Source: Sporolactobacillus terrae DSM 11697 (GTDB lineage Bacteria > Bacillota > Bacilli > Bacillales > Sporolactobacillaceae). From it: DNA of 64,000 bases. The translations under genes and the position numbers were made by a program. The notes below the pieces were generated by a model that had not been told where the DNA came from, ran no database searches, and saw only the letters and a program-made list of their open reading frames with translations. The stretch covers positions 21,992 to 85,991 of the forward strand of contig NZ_JFZC01000027.1 in the NCBI RefSeq assembly GCF_000648615.1. Direction: 5' to 3'. The number at the start of each line of letters is the position of its first letter. The stretch's first letter is position 1. This document shows, in pieces, positions 63,915 through 64,000 of this stretch.

Positions 63915-63950
63915 AAGAAAAACCGGGCAAAATACGCCCGGTCCTTTTTT
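63915..63950. terminator. Bidirectional terminator after agaA
   Basis: ACCGGGC and GCCCGGT arms with T-runs on both exits (CCTTTTTT on plus, TTTTTCTT on minus). Confidence 0.88.
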
Positions 63951-63952
63951 GT

Positions 63953-64000
63953 TTAGAGATAATCTTTAATTCTGTATTCCTGGCCGTGAACCCCTTTGTA
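63953..64000 (-). CDS. 3' end of a gene cut by the window edge
   Basis: On the minus strand the last 15 codons (YKGVHGQEYRIKDYL) end in TAA just before the bidirectional terminator, the layout expected for a real convergent gene. Too little is visible to name a family. Confidence 0.5.
   Translation of the reverse strand, partial: YKGVHGQEYRIKDYL

Overview
The window looks like a chromosomal segment of a low-to-mid GC, endospore-forming member of the Bacillales. Evidence: spore germination and coat genes (cwlJ, gerQ, a LysM/GH18 SleL-type lysin), coproheme decarboxylase hemQ, a menaquinol oxidase (qoxABCD), menB-menE, an L-box lysine riboswitch, a Fur box, SigA-type promoters and strong Shine-Dalgarno sequences. 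Many genes belong to families clustered in the ywa-ywf part of the Bacillus subtilis chromosome (ywbLMN = efeUOB, ywdB = pdxK, ywdG = ung, ywdK, ywdL = gerQ, ywfI = hemQ, ywfG, qoxABCD, pta). A Sporolactobacillus-like or related genus is my guess; no rRNA or marker gene here decides it. I saw no tRNA, rRNA, CRISPR array, transposase, integrase or prophage gene.

Layout. 1-2.2 kb: end of an ABC-type permease gene and a CPBP protease gene, each behind a promoter carrying nearly the same operator, then an unknown gene. 2.7-6.8 kb: Fur-controlled EfeUOB iron uptake. 7-9.3 kb: aminoglycoside adenylyltransferase and an MFS exporter. 9.9-17.8 kb: pta, hemQ, cwlJ-gerQ, ywdK, a beta-hydroxyacid dehydrogenase, SleL, a YwfG-type aminotransferase and yisL. 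18-26 kb: riboswitch-controlled lysine permease, recQ, isochorismatase-like hydrolase, hsp20, patA and a branched-chain aminotransferase. 26.4-39 kb: MFS transporter, two unknown genes overlapping tail to tail, yerA, truA, menBE, a YdbS/YdbT pair, ung and a 5'-nucleotidase. 39-43 kb: a phosphonate-type ABC transporter split into convergent units. 43-50.5 kb: a class B penicillin-binding protein, ptsI and fruKA. 51-55 kb: qoxABCD. 55-64 kb: an NlpC/P60-LysM hydrolase, pdxK, a TetR-regulated ABC-2 exporter, an anchored Ser-rich protein, alpha-galactosidase, and the last codons of another gene.

How the parts fit: EfeUOB (iron), HemQ (heme), MenB/MenE (menaquinone) and QoxABCD (quinol oxidation) together serve aerobic respiration. 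FruK/FruA/EI, Pta and AgaA serve sugar use and overflow metabolism. CwlJ, GerQ and SleL act in spore germination.

The most unusual signal is non-coding. At least seven copies of a mosaic intergenic repeat sit directly after a gene's Rho-independent terminator, always in the same orientation relative to that gene. Several copies end in their own GGGC/GCCC terminator, and two carry identical nested minisatellites (43-bp and 14-bp units).
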